Assembly (NCBI GenBank): GCA_965248775.1
Contig: OZ252150.1
Location: forward strand, 1,984,001-2,048,000
Length of the DNA stretch: 64,000 nucleotides
Origin: JBHHUI01 sp965248775
GTDB taxonomy: Bacteria > Chloroflexota > Anaerolineae > Anaerolineales > JBHHUI01
Direction: 5' to 3'
Positions 54,408 to 62,654 of this stretch are shown here, one piece after another; within the stretch, counting starts at the first letter, position 1; every line of letters starts with the position of its first letter. Below the pieces are notes generated by a model. That model was given only the letters and a program-made list of their open reading frames with translations, did not search any database and had not been told where the DNA came from. The position numbers and the translations under genes were made by a program.

Positions 54408-55772
54408 ATGGCAACCCCGGAACAATCAAACGGCACGAATCGCATGGTGCAGCAGAGCGGTACCTACAACGCACAAGTTATCGAAGATATCCAGGCAAAG
54501 GCCGAGCTTGGCCGCTACCGCATGCGCGGGTTCGGTATATTGCGCCCACGCACATGGGCAACATTCGACGACCTGACATTTATTCCCAGTACCCTAACCC
54601 GCATCCCGCTCGAAGGCTACCGCGAGCGTTGCGAAACAAAAACCGTGCTCGGCAGCCGCTTTGCTGCGAAGCCCATCGAACTCGACATACCAATCATGAT
54701 CACCGGGATGAGCTGGGGGGCGCTTTCTTTTAATGCCAAAGTCGCGCTCGCCAAGGGGGCGAACGAAGCAGGCTCATCGAACACCACCGGAGACGGCGGC
54801 ATGTTACCGGCTGAACGAGAGCACAGCCGCACGTTGATCTATGAGGTATTGCCATCGCGCTATGGAATCAACGTCCACGATCTACTTTCCGCAGATGGCA
54901 TCGAGTTGACTATTGGTCAGGGCGCCAAGCCCGGGACAGGCGGATTGTTGCTGGGGTCTAAAGTGCTGGGCGAGGTCGCCACCCAGCGCGATCTGCCGGT
55001 CGGCGTTGACCAGCGCAGCCCTGCACGCCATCCAGACTTTCTCGGGCCAGACGACATGCGCATTAAGATCGAAGAGCTGCGCGAAGCCACCGACTGGCAT
55101 GTGCCGATCATTGTGAAACTGGGCGCCTCGCGCGTGTTTGACGATGTGCGTCTGGCGGCCAAAGCCGGTGCGGATATTGTCGTCGTAGACGGCATGGAGG
55201 GTGGTACAGCTGCCTCACCGGAAATCCTGCAGGAACACACCGGCATTCCGACTCTGGCAGCCGTATGCGAGGCGCGGGCCGCGCTCGAAGATGTGGGCTT
55301 GTATGGCGAGGTGCAACTCATCATCGCCGGCGGCATCCGCAACGGCGTGGACGCAGCAAAAGCCATGGCGCTAGGTGCGGATGCGATCTATATCGGCACG
55401 TCGGCGTTGATTGCGCTGAACTGCAACAAACCGATCTATATCGAGGACTACCACAAACTGGGCACGGAGCCCTACCATTGTCATCACTGCCACACCGGCG
55501 GTTGCCCGGTCGGGATCACGACGCAGGATCCAGAACTCATGAAGCGGCTTGAAATCGAGTCTGGCGCCGAGCGCGTCGCCAATCATCTGCGTGCCATGAC
55601 ATACGAAATCCAGATTCTGGCGCGTGCGTGTGGGAAGGCGAACGTGCATGACCTCGACCCGGAGGATATGCGCGCACTGTCATTGGAGTCGTCCATGATC
55701 ACCGGCATTCCACTAACGGGCACCAATCGTGTTTTTGGCGATGGGCCGGGTTGGGCTCATCGCAACGATTAA
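54408..55772 (+). CDS. FMN-binding glutamate synthase-like subunit (GlxD/MgsC-like)
   Basis: 454 residues. TIM-barrel with FMN site: PIMITGMSWGALSFNAKVAL, TGDGGMLPAEREHS, LLSADGIELTIGQGAKPGTG, VVVDGMEGGTAASPEI and LIIAGGIRNGVDAAKAMALG (each part of the conserved barrel). The 3Fe-4S cluster cysteines are in CHHCHTGGCPVGITTQ. It combines 2-oxoglutarate with ammonia (or methylamine-derived nitrogen) to give glutamate (or N-methylglutamate). 27 bp after the GXGXG gene and followed by the glutamine-synthetase-like gene. Confidence 0.88.
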   Translation: MATPEQSNGTNRMVQQSGTYNAQVIEDIQAKAELGRYRMRGFGILRPRTWATFDDLTFIPSTLTRIPLEGYRERCETKTVLGSRFAAKPIELDIPIMITGMSWGALSFNAKVALAKGANEAGSSNTTGDGGMLPAEREHSRTLIYEVLPSRYGINVHDLLSADGIELTIGQGAKPGTGGLLLGSKVLGEVATQRDLPVGVDQRSPARHPDFLGPDDMRIKIEELREATDWHVPIIVKLGASRVFDDVRLAAKAGADIVVVDGMEGGTAASPEILQEHTGIPTLAAVCEARAALEDVGLYGEVQLIIAGGIRNGVDAAKAMALGADAIYIGTSALIALNCNKPIYIEDYHKLGTEPYHCHHCHTGGCPVGITTQDPELMKRLEIESGAERVANHLRAMTYEIQILARACGKANVHDLDPEDMRALSLESSMITGIPLTGTNRVFGDGPGWAHRND

Positions 55773-55807
55773 TTAGCCGCCAATTCTCATTTAGAGGAGC
55801 AAATACG

Positions 55808-57139
55808 ATGGATCTCAATGAAGTCAAAGCACTTGTCGACGAGCAAGGAATCGAGTTCTTTCTGTGTTCATTTGTAGAAATGACGGGTGCGCCCAAAGCG
55901 AAACTTGTGCCAGCACCCCATTTGGACATAATGGCCGTCGAAGGTGCCGGGTTTGCCGGATTTGCCGCCGGCGATATCGGCCAGTTGCCGCATCAACCCG
56001 ACATGGCCAGTATCCCCGATTTTGACTCGCTGACCGTTGTGCCCTGGCGACCCAACATGGCCTGGGTGGCCGGCAATGTCCATCTTGACGGCAAAGAATG
56101 GCCCTACTGTCCACGCACGATTCTTCGCAACCAACTGGCGAAGGCTGCTGACAAAGGCTACACCTTAAAACTGGGTGTTGAGGCCGAGTTCATGGTGCTG
56201 AAGCAAGATGAACAAGGAAATTTTCTTCCCTGGGATGCCCTCGACACGCTTGGCAAGCCCTGCTACGACCTGCGTGCGCTGCATCGAAACCTGGACATGA
56301 TGACGCGGCTGATCAAATACATGCAGGATCTCGATTGGTACCCATATGCCAATGATCACGAAGACGCCAACTGCCAATTCGAAATCAACTGGAAATACTC
56401 TGATGCCTTAACGACCGCCGACCGGCATACATTCTTTAAATGGATGGTTAAAACGGTAGCCGAAGAGTATGGTCGCGTGGCAACGTTCATGCCCAAGCCC
56501 TTCCAACATCTAACTGGCAACGGCGCACATTTCCATACGAGTTTATGGGATAGCGCTAATAAAAACCTGTTCCTGGATGAAAGCAATGAAAATGGCTTGT
56601 CGCAAATGGCTTACTGGTTCATGGGTGGTCTGCTCAAGCATGCAAAGGCGCTGACCGCGATTACCAATCCCATTGTCAACGACTACAAACGACTGATTCG
56701 CGGCGCACCGCGTTCAGGCGCAACGTGGGCGCCAGTGTATGTCACTTATGGCGGCAGCAATCGCACCCAGATGATTCGGATTCCGGGGCCAGGCGACATC
56801 GAGACCCGCACCCTGGGAGGCGCAGCCAACCCGTACCTCTCGGCTGCGGTCATGCTGGCAGCCGGTCTGGACGGTGTTGAAAATCAGATCGATCCAGGGA
56901 AACGCAACGACGATAACCTGTACGACATATCGGAAGACGAACTGATTGCTCGAAACATCGGTTTCCTGCCAACTACGCTGGCGGAAGCGCTCGACCATCT
57001 GGAAGCCGACGAAGTGGTCAAAGAGGCGCTCGGCCCGGAATATGCGCCCTACTATATTAAAGTCAAACGGGACGAATGGAACCGTTTCAACCTCAGCGTG
57101 AGCCAGTGGGAAACGGACAATTACCTGGAGCTCTATTAA
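55808..57139 (+). CDS. Type III glutamine synthetase-like protein (GlnT / gamma-glutamylmethylamide synthetase GmaS)
   Basis: 443 residues, size of GlnT/GmaS. Catalytic region: LKLGVEAEFMVL (metal Glu), DHEDANCQFEINWKYSDAL, KPFQHLTGNGAHFHTSLWD (His-rich ATP/metal segment), NDYKRLIRGAPRSGATWAPV and ETRTLGGAANPYLSAAVML. GAGGAG precedes the ATG at 55808 by 8 bp, overriding the longer open frame from 55751. Makes glutamine or gamma-glutamylmethylamide, which the preceding three subunits could use. Followed by a strong terminator. Confidence 0.88.
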   Translation: MDLNEVKALVDEQGIEFFLCSFVEMTGAPKAKLVPAPHLDIMAVEGAGFAGFAAGDIGQLPHQPDMASIPDFDSLTVVPWRPNMAWVAGNVHLDGKEWPYCPRTILRNQLAKAADKGYTLKLGVEAEFMVLKQDEQGNFLPWDALDTLGKPCYDLRALHRNLDMMTRLIKYMQDLDWYPYANDHEDANCQFEINWKYSDALTTADRHTFFKWMVKTVAEEYGRVATFMPKPFQHLTGNGAHFHTSLWDSANKNLFLDESNENGLSQMAYWFMGGLLKHAKALTAITNPIVNDYKRLIRGAPRSGATWAPVYVTYGGSNRTQMIRIPGPGDIETRTLGGAANPYLSAAVMLAAGLDGVENQIDPGKRNDDNLYDISEDELIARNIGFLPTTLAEALDHLEADEVVKEALGPEYAPYYIKVKRDEWNRFNLSVSQWETDNYLELY

Positions 57140-57257
57140 AGATTCCTGTGTCGTGCAGACACGTGCGCGGCGCCCGTGATAATTGGGGTCCTCATAAAAT
57201 GCAGGAAGGAACCATATTAAAGGTCAGACTCTGCGTTTAGCCCTCCACCCAACCTGA

Positions 57258-57297
57258 AGAAAAGAGCAGACGTAATAAATTACGTCTGCTCTTTTCT
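57258..57297. terminator. Strong bidirectional terminator after the GS-III gene
   Basis: Perfect 19-bp stem AGAAAAGAGCAGACGTAAT with a 2-nt loop; the T-rich right arm ends CTCTTTTCT. It closes the four-gene cluster; the left arm is A-rich, so it can act in both directions. Confidence 0.85.
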
Positions 57298-57354
57298 CGA
57301 CCCACGCTATGACGCCTCGATTCGGGATTGTTTCATCAGCACGACGATACAGCG

Positions 57355-57372
57355 GTACTATAAGAATAGTAC
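57355..57372. promoter_or_regulatory. Inverted repeat GTACTAT-AAGA-ATAGTAC, candidate operator
   Basis: Perfect 7-bp arms, 51 bp upstream of the dioxygenase ATG and followed by AT-rich DNA (GATAAAATAATC). Fits a regulator-binding site; no regulator gene is adjacent. Confidence 0.4.
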
Positions 57373-57423
57373 GATTGTCGATAAAATAATCAGCACCGCG
57401 TTCAACCAGCAGGAGCTACGAGT

Positions 57424-58284
57424 ATGAACAATTACCTCGGCGCAATTCGCTTCGATTGGCAATCAAGAAATCATGACTATGGCTATTTTGAGACACGCCC
57501 GATGAATGGCAGCATCGGCGCAGAGATAAGTGGGATCGATTTATCGGTTAAGCCAAGTGACGGTTTAATAGAAGCGATCGAGCAAGCGATGCTCAATCAT
57601 CTGGTACTCTTTTTTGACGACCAAAATCTAACACCCGACCAGCTCGTAAATCTTGGGCGTCGATTTGGCGAGCTGCACATCAATCCTTTCGCGGCCGGGC
57701 TGGACGGCACACCGGAAGTAATGGTGATTCGTTCCGAAGAAAATGACACATTACGTTTCGCAGAAAAATGGCACAGCGATTTGAGCTGGGAAACTCATCC
57801 TTCGATGGGGTCCATTTTATTCGCAGTAAATATTCCACCGTCCGGTGGGGATACATTATTCGCTAGTATGTACCTCTCCTACGACACATTGAGTGATGAA
57901 TTAAAACAAAAACTTGATGGCAAAAAAGCTATCCACAGCGCACTGCAGAGCCACGGCGCCGAGGCACAGTATTCGGATGTACCCGACGAGATCGTCATTC
58001 ACCCGGTTATTCGCACACACCCGATAACAAAAAGAAAATCGCTGTTCGTGAACGAATATTTCACGACCGGCATCGTCGATATGGAGCAAGCGGAAAGCCA
58101 GCCGCTGCTCGAGCAACTGTACCAGCACGCTGTGCGACCGGACTTTTGTTGTCGCTATCGCTGGAAACCCGGCTCGCTCGCGTTTTGGGACAATCGCTGC
58201 ACCCAACACTACGCAACTAATGATTACGCGGGGCATTCACGCTTAATGCATCGGGTCACAATGTTGGGGGATAGACCGTTTTAG
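57424..58284 (+). CDS. TauD/TfdA-family Fe(II)/2-oxoglutarate dioxygenase
   Basis: 286 residues. NGSIGAEISGIDLS is the TauD opening. The iron ligands are His and Asp in WHSDLSW (~116-118) and His in CTQHYATNDY (~262); Arg in SRLMHRVTML binds 2-oxoglutarate. The start is ATG 57424 (MNNYLGAIRF) after GGAGCTACG. Family members release sulfite, or degrade phenoxyacetate and similar acids, by hydroxylation; the substrate cannot be assigned. 20 bp upstream of a GNAT gene. Confidence 0.9.
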   Translation: MNNYLGAIRFDWQSRNHDYGYFETRPMNGSIGAEISGIDLSVKPSDGLIEAIEQAMLNHLVLFFDDQNLTPDQLVNLGRRFGELHINPFAAGLDGTPEVMVIRSEENDTLRFAEKWHSDLSWETHPSMGSILFAVNIPPSGGDTLFASMYLSYDTLSDELKQKLDGKKAIHSALQSHGAEAQYSDVPDEIVIHPVIRTHPITKRKSLFVNEYFTTGIVDMEQAESQPLLEQLYQHAVRPDFCCRYRWKPGSLAFWDNRCTQHYATNDYAGHSRLMHRVTMLGDRPF

Positions 58285-58303
58285 TGGCACTCCCATTAGG
58301 ATA

Positions 58304-58765
58304 ATGAAAGTACTTGCAATTTCACCAAAGCGAGATGATGTATTAGAACTGCTACGCCAATCCACAGATTACGCAACCAGTCTGTACCCAGATGAAAGCA
58401 TCCATGGAGATGACGTATCAGAGCTAGCCAAGCCCAACGTCTACTTTGTTGGGGCATTTGATATCGAAATGATAGTAGGAATTGGCGCAGTCAAGGTTCT
58501 TTCTCATGACCAAACATACGGTGAGATAAAGCGGGTATTTGTACCATCAGCGCATCGCGGGAAAGGTGTTTCAAAGTTAATTATGCATGCGCTGGAAAAC
58601 TATCTTCATGAGAAGAGTATCCGCATTTCCAGGTTGGAAACTGGAGTTAAGCAGCCAGAAGCGATGGGTTTATATAAGAGTATCGGATATATCGAGTGTG
58701 AACCCTTCGGTGAGTATAGTCTTGATCCACTGAGTTTGTTTATGGAGAAACAACTAAGCGTATAA
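58304..58765 (+). CDS. GNAT-family N-acetyltransferase
   Basis: 153 residues. Acetyl-CoA motif EIKRVFVPSAHRGKGVSKLI (R-G-K-G-V form of Q/R-x-x-G-x-A) and RLETGVKQPEAMGLYKSIGY at the C terminus place it with YedL/PaiA-type enzymes. Likely co-transcribed with the dioxygenase. Substrate unknown. Confidence 0.87.
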   Translation: MKVLAISPKRDDVLELLRQSTDYATSLYPDESIHGDDVSELAKPNVYFVGAFDIEMIVGIGAVKVLSHDQTYGEIKRVFVPSAHRGKGVSKLIMHALENYLHEKSIRISRLETGVKQPEAMGLYKSIGYIECEPFGEYSLDPLSLFMEKQLSV

Positions 58766-58824
58766 CGAGGCGGCTATGAGCGAGGCTGAATTAATTCCGA
58801 CTTCCATACCCAGTTATGCGGCGT

Positions 58825-59227
58825 TCATGCTGGCTGAAAGAGCTCAACCACATTTCCGGAAGGGTCTGTGCAGAGAATCTGCTTGCCACCCGGCCCCTCC
58901 ACGATTTCATTTCTAAATGCACCACCGTCATCGGTGAGCTTTGATACGAGGGATTCCAAATCGTTGACAACCAGGACGAACCTAGACCAGCCTCCTGGGA
59001 TGGGTACGGTGCCGTCTGGCATTGGCCTGGACGCAGATGCTTTTGGACCCGCAAGCCATAGTGTCAAGTCGCCATGTTTCACAATGGCGAACGCAGGACC
59101 GTATTGCTGTTCGAGCTCGAAACCAAGCTTTGAGACATAAAAGGCAATGGCTGCTTCTACGTCATCTAACTGTCTCCTTTGTGTCAACGAACAAGGCATT
59201 GCAGATCGTTTTAATAAGATCGACCAT
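58825..59227 (-). pseudogene. VOC-family protein with 19-bp insertion near the start
   Basis: The body is a glyoxalase-like VOC fold (DDVEAAIAFYVSKLGFEL, GGWSRFVLVVNDLESLVSKL, CTDPSGNVVELFQPA). In the present frame the start is an unnatural MPCSLTQRRQ from 59199. A different frame begins MVDLIKTICNALFVD at 59227, and that reads straight into DVEAAIAFY if 19 bp (59164-59182), flanked by direct repeats GTC, are removed. The gene thus seems broken by a small insertion. Metal-site residues are otherwise kept. Confidence 0.65.
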
Positions 59228-60072
59228 CGTCTTTCGATGGGACGAAAGCGACTTAAGCTAAATAAAATCTGTCCTGACTAGGGTGTCGCGATTAACAAGC
59301 GCCCCTCCACTTCGGAGTTGAGCGGTGACTTCTCGGTGATGTAGTTCGTCACAGCCTCCGAAAGCAGTATGTCACCTCCGCGCACGTTGGTGCCTTGGGC
59401 GAACATGTCATAGCCGTCGCCACCGTCGAAAAGAAAGTTGTTGGTAACCAGACGGTAGGTAGCCTCGGAGTCAATCGGCTCAAAGCTGCCATCGGCGCTG
59501 CGCACTTCTACCAGGGTGATACGGCTGCCTGGTTCTTGGGTCAGGTCGATTGAAATCTGAAGGCCGGCAACATGCGGCCAACGACCGCCACTTTCGCCGG
59601 GGTTCTCCAGGTCGATTTCGCTGACGCCGTTTTCGAGTGCGGCGATTATATCTACTCCGCTGAGATCAAATTGGGTCATGCGGTTGCCAAAGGGCAACAC
59701 CGTGAGAACCTGCGCCAGGCTGATCTCCCCAGGAGTTATCGAAGCACGAATCCCGCCTCCATTCTGGAGCGCAATCATAGTGCCATCACTACGAGTGGCC
59801 CACAACATGGCATCCGTGATCAGATTGCCCAGATTGCTCTCAGCATTGCGTACTGTAAGTCGCTCGCCATCCAAGAACAGCTCTGTCTCGCCATTGATCG
59901 TGCTGGTGAACTCGTCCAGCGGTGCAGCCAGTTCGTCCAGAACACCAGCTACAGTCGCTTGTTCGCCGATGAAAATTGGCGCCCCGCCCCACGAGACCGG
60001 GATGCCCGCAGAGTCAAATGGCACGTCCAGTCGGCCCAGGAAGCGCCCCCAATTATGAGCATGAACCACTAG

Positions 60073-61658
60073 CAGTTTGTCGGAGAGACAAGTACTTTTA
60101 CAACATGAATAGCCCTACAGGGCAAAATGAGCAGTTGATTGCGACAAAACAAGCGTAAAACAGTGTGCATTTCATGGAGGGCAAACCACCTTCTCTCAGC
60201 GAGTAGCAGGCGCGCCAAAGCAGCCCCGGCTAAAGCACACCCTTTGCTTGGTAGAGGGTGTGCATGCGTTTGAGGTTGAACGCTAGGCAGACCAGACACC
60301 ATTCCCCGGCTGCTGCCAGCAGGCCGCGCAGAGAAAACTGGCGGAAGCCCAGGACTTCCTTGATGATACCAATGACGGGTTCCACTGTGCATTTGCGTAA
60401 ACGGTAGCTGGCTTTGCCGATTTCGGTTTGTAGTTTGTAAGCCATCTTGACTTTCGGACTGGCATCTTCCGGTGGCGGAGCAGGCATTTGTTCAAAGAAG
60501 GTACGCCAGCTTTTGTGGTGAGGTTCGCGACCGGTAGCAATGTAAGGATCAATGCCAAGCTTCTCAAGTGCTGCGATGTTCGCTTTGCTGAAATATCCAT
60601 AATCCAAAGCGGCAGCCTTTGGTTTGCCTACTTTTGGAGAGATGGCATCCAGGGTTGGCTCAGCTTCTTTTTTGTCATTCGGATGGTTCGAAAGTGAAGG
60701 CGCCACAATCAAGAGGCTCTCCTGCTCCACAGCAACTTGAACGTTGTAATGCTGGTCGAAGCCATTATTGGTGCTGTTTTTCATGATGCGAGAGTCCGGA
60801 TCAGTGAAGTTGTACTGATCTTTGTCCCGTGGTCCCGGCTGCGGTGGTTTCGGTTTGCGACCTCGGGGTTTATGCCCAGTTTTGCGAGACTTTTCTTCCC
60901 GCTCACGCTGTTTGGCTTCGTATTCAGCCCTCTCGGCTTCATATCGTTCCTGCGCACGGGCTTCTAAGACGGCTTTGGCTTCTGCCAGATTTGCCAAACG
61001 TTTCTTGCGAATGGCAATTTCGTCTTCAATGACGAGCCCTTCCGGCAACTGGAGATCACCCTGATCAGCTTGCTCACCGAGTTCGAAGAGTTTGTTCACT
61101 TCCTGGCGCAGTTGGGTCTCTAGTTTTATCAGACGCTTGTAACTGACCGCTTTGCTCTTGGATGCATCAGCATGCACCTTGCTACCATCCAGACTGATAT
61201 TACCCAACTTCAGCACCTCAGCAACTTGGGCCAGGAGCAAGATCTGCACAAATAACTCTTGGATCTCAGCCAGAAAGGTTTTGCGAAAGTTGGCAATTGT
61301 GTCGTGGTCAGGATGCAGCCCACTGGCAATATAGCGGAATGGGATACTCTCATAGGTGGCTTTCTCAATCTTACGAGAACTGAACACCCCGTTGGCATAA
61401 CCATAGAAGAGCAATCCCAACAGGATCTCTGGCGCAATAGGTTGACCACCCGTCGGTGCATATTGTGCATAGATCATACCCAAATCCAACTGGGCGATAA
61501 CATCCACCACAAATCGTGCCAAATGATTGGATGGCAGGGCTTCTTCCAGACTGATTGTCTGTTTGAGCATCACTTCGTAATTGGGTTTCTTGAATTTTCT
61601 AGCCATGCCCGTAGATTATCACCGATTTCGCTATCTCAGGTTGCTCTCCGACAAACTG
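60073..61658 (-). mobile_element. IS1182-family insertion sequence (1586 bp)
   Basis: Terminal inverted repeats GCAGTTTGTCGGAGAG (60073-60088 and complement 61643-61658) flanked by CTAG duplications (60069-60072 and 61659-61662). The palindromic 4-bp target fits the family. The transposase is read on the same strand as the interrupted gene. Confidence 0.88.
60230..61606 (-). CDS. IS1182-family transposase
   Basis: 458 residues. The N-terminal domain has SLEEALPSNHLARFVVDVI, PEILLGLLFYGYANGVFSSR and LHPDHDTIANFRKTFL. The DDE catalytic residues are Asp in ISLDGSKVHADASKSKAVSY, Asp in KAAALDYGYFSKANI, and Glu in KCTVEPVIGIIKEVLGFRQF. A Lys/Arg-rich insert (EKSRKTGHKPRGRKPKPPQP) sits in the middle. 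No frameshift or stop; likely active. The 157 bp between its stop and the right end show nothing else. Confidence 0.92.
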   Translation of the reverse strand: MARKFKKPNYEVMLKQTISLEEALPSNHLARFVVDVIAQLDLGMIYAQYAPTGGQPIAPEILLGLLFYGYANGVFSSRKIEKATYESIPFRYIASGLHPDHDTIANFRKTFLAEIQELFVQILLLAQVAEVLKLGNISLDGSKVHADASKSKAVSYKRLIKLETQLRQEVNKLFELGEQADQGDLQLPEGLVIEDEIAIRKKRLANLAEAKAVLEARAQERYEAERAEYEAKQREREEKSRKTGHKPRGRKPKPPQPGPRDKDQYNFTDPDSRIMKNSTNNGFDQHYNVQVAVEQESLLIVAPSLSNHPNDKKEAEPTLDAISPKVGKPKAAALDYGYFSKANIAALEKLGIDPYIATGREPHHKSWRTFFEQMPAPPPEDASPKVKMAYKLQTEIGKASYRLRKCTVEPVIGIIKEVLGFRQFSLRGLLAAAGEWCLVCLAFNLKRMHTLYQAKGVL

Positions 61659-62654
61659 CTAGTGTGGGTACGCCGTCGCTCTGATCGACGATAGTTGGGT
61701 AAGAGCCATCGGGCGGGCCGAGAAACTCCGGTAGGACATCTGCATCGCCCAGAAGCGTCGCCGTGTGGCCGCTGACTATCACGTCGATTCCATCAACTGC
61801 ACCGGCCAGTTCCAGGTCGCCCTCAAAACCAATGTGACTAATGACGATGATCTTATTGACTCCTTGCGCGGTCAATTCGGAAACCGCTTTTTCCACCGCT
61901 GGGCCGGGATCGGTGTTGAGTACGTTCGGCCCGGGACTGGAGGAGGAAGCCAGATGGTTGTGCATCACACCAATCAGGCCGATTGGTTCGCCGCCCACTT
62001 CTAAGATGACGTAAGCATCGATACTACCTGCGAGAGCCGGCTCATCCGAGACATCGACGATGGCACTCAACACGGCAAATTCTGCGTCGTTGACGAAATT
62101 GGCGGCCAGGGCCTCGGGACCCAGGTCAAATTCATGGTTCCCAAGCGTAACCGCGTCGTAGCCAAGTTGATTGTAAAAATCGCGCGCTGCTACACCGCCA
62201 TACAGGGTAAAAAACAGCGTACCTTGCGCAACATCGCCGGAGTCAAGCAACAGACTGTTGGCAGCCTCGGCCCGAATCTGGTCCACCAGTACAGCTCGTT
62301 TGGCGATCCCGCCCTGAGTTGGCTGTCGAAGGGGCGTAAATGGCTCCCAGTGGCCATGGTTTTCACTCGTATGCATCACAGTGAGGGTATATGTTAGTGG
62401 CGGCTCCGTGACTACCTCTACCACTCGAGTGACCTCCACTTCCACCTCTCGGGTGACTTCCACTTCTAATTCCACCTCCACTTGGCGTGTGACTTCAATC
62501 TCTTGCGGCATGCAGCCTGCAAGCAGCAATCCGAGAACTGCAAGCAATACGGTAAGGAACTTTGTGTTTTTCATCGCTTCCTTTTCCTTTAGTTCCCGCT
62601 AACGCTAAGAAAGGTCAAGTCCTTGGGCGACCTTGAGCTTCGCGAAAATACTGC

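Larger units (their letters stand above)
59278..62574 (-). pseudogene. 5'-nucleotidase/UshA-like lipoprotein interrupted by IS1182
   Basis: Host coding DNA is 61659-62574 (N-terminal) plus 59278-60068 (C-terminal). After removal of the IS and one CTAG, the frame reads VPTL-VVHAHNWGRFLGRL without error and gives ~568 residues. Signal peptide with lipobox LLAGCMP is followed by a low-complexity EVEVTREVEVEVTRVVEVV spacer, the metallophosphatase domain (MHTSENHGHWEP, LDSGDVAQGT, GNHEFDLGPEAL, ISHIGFEGDLE, VSGHTATLL) and the C-terminal substrate domain (NLGNLITDAM, ALQNGGGIRASI, TYRLVTNNFLFDGGDGYDMF). It would hydrolyse nucleotides outside the cell. Confidence 0.9.
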
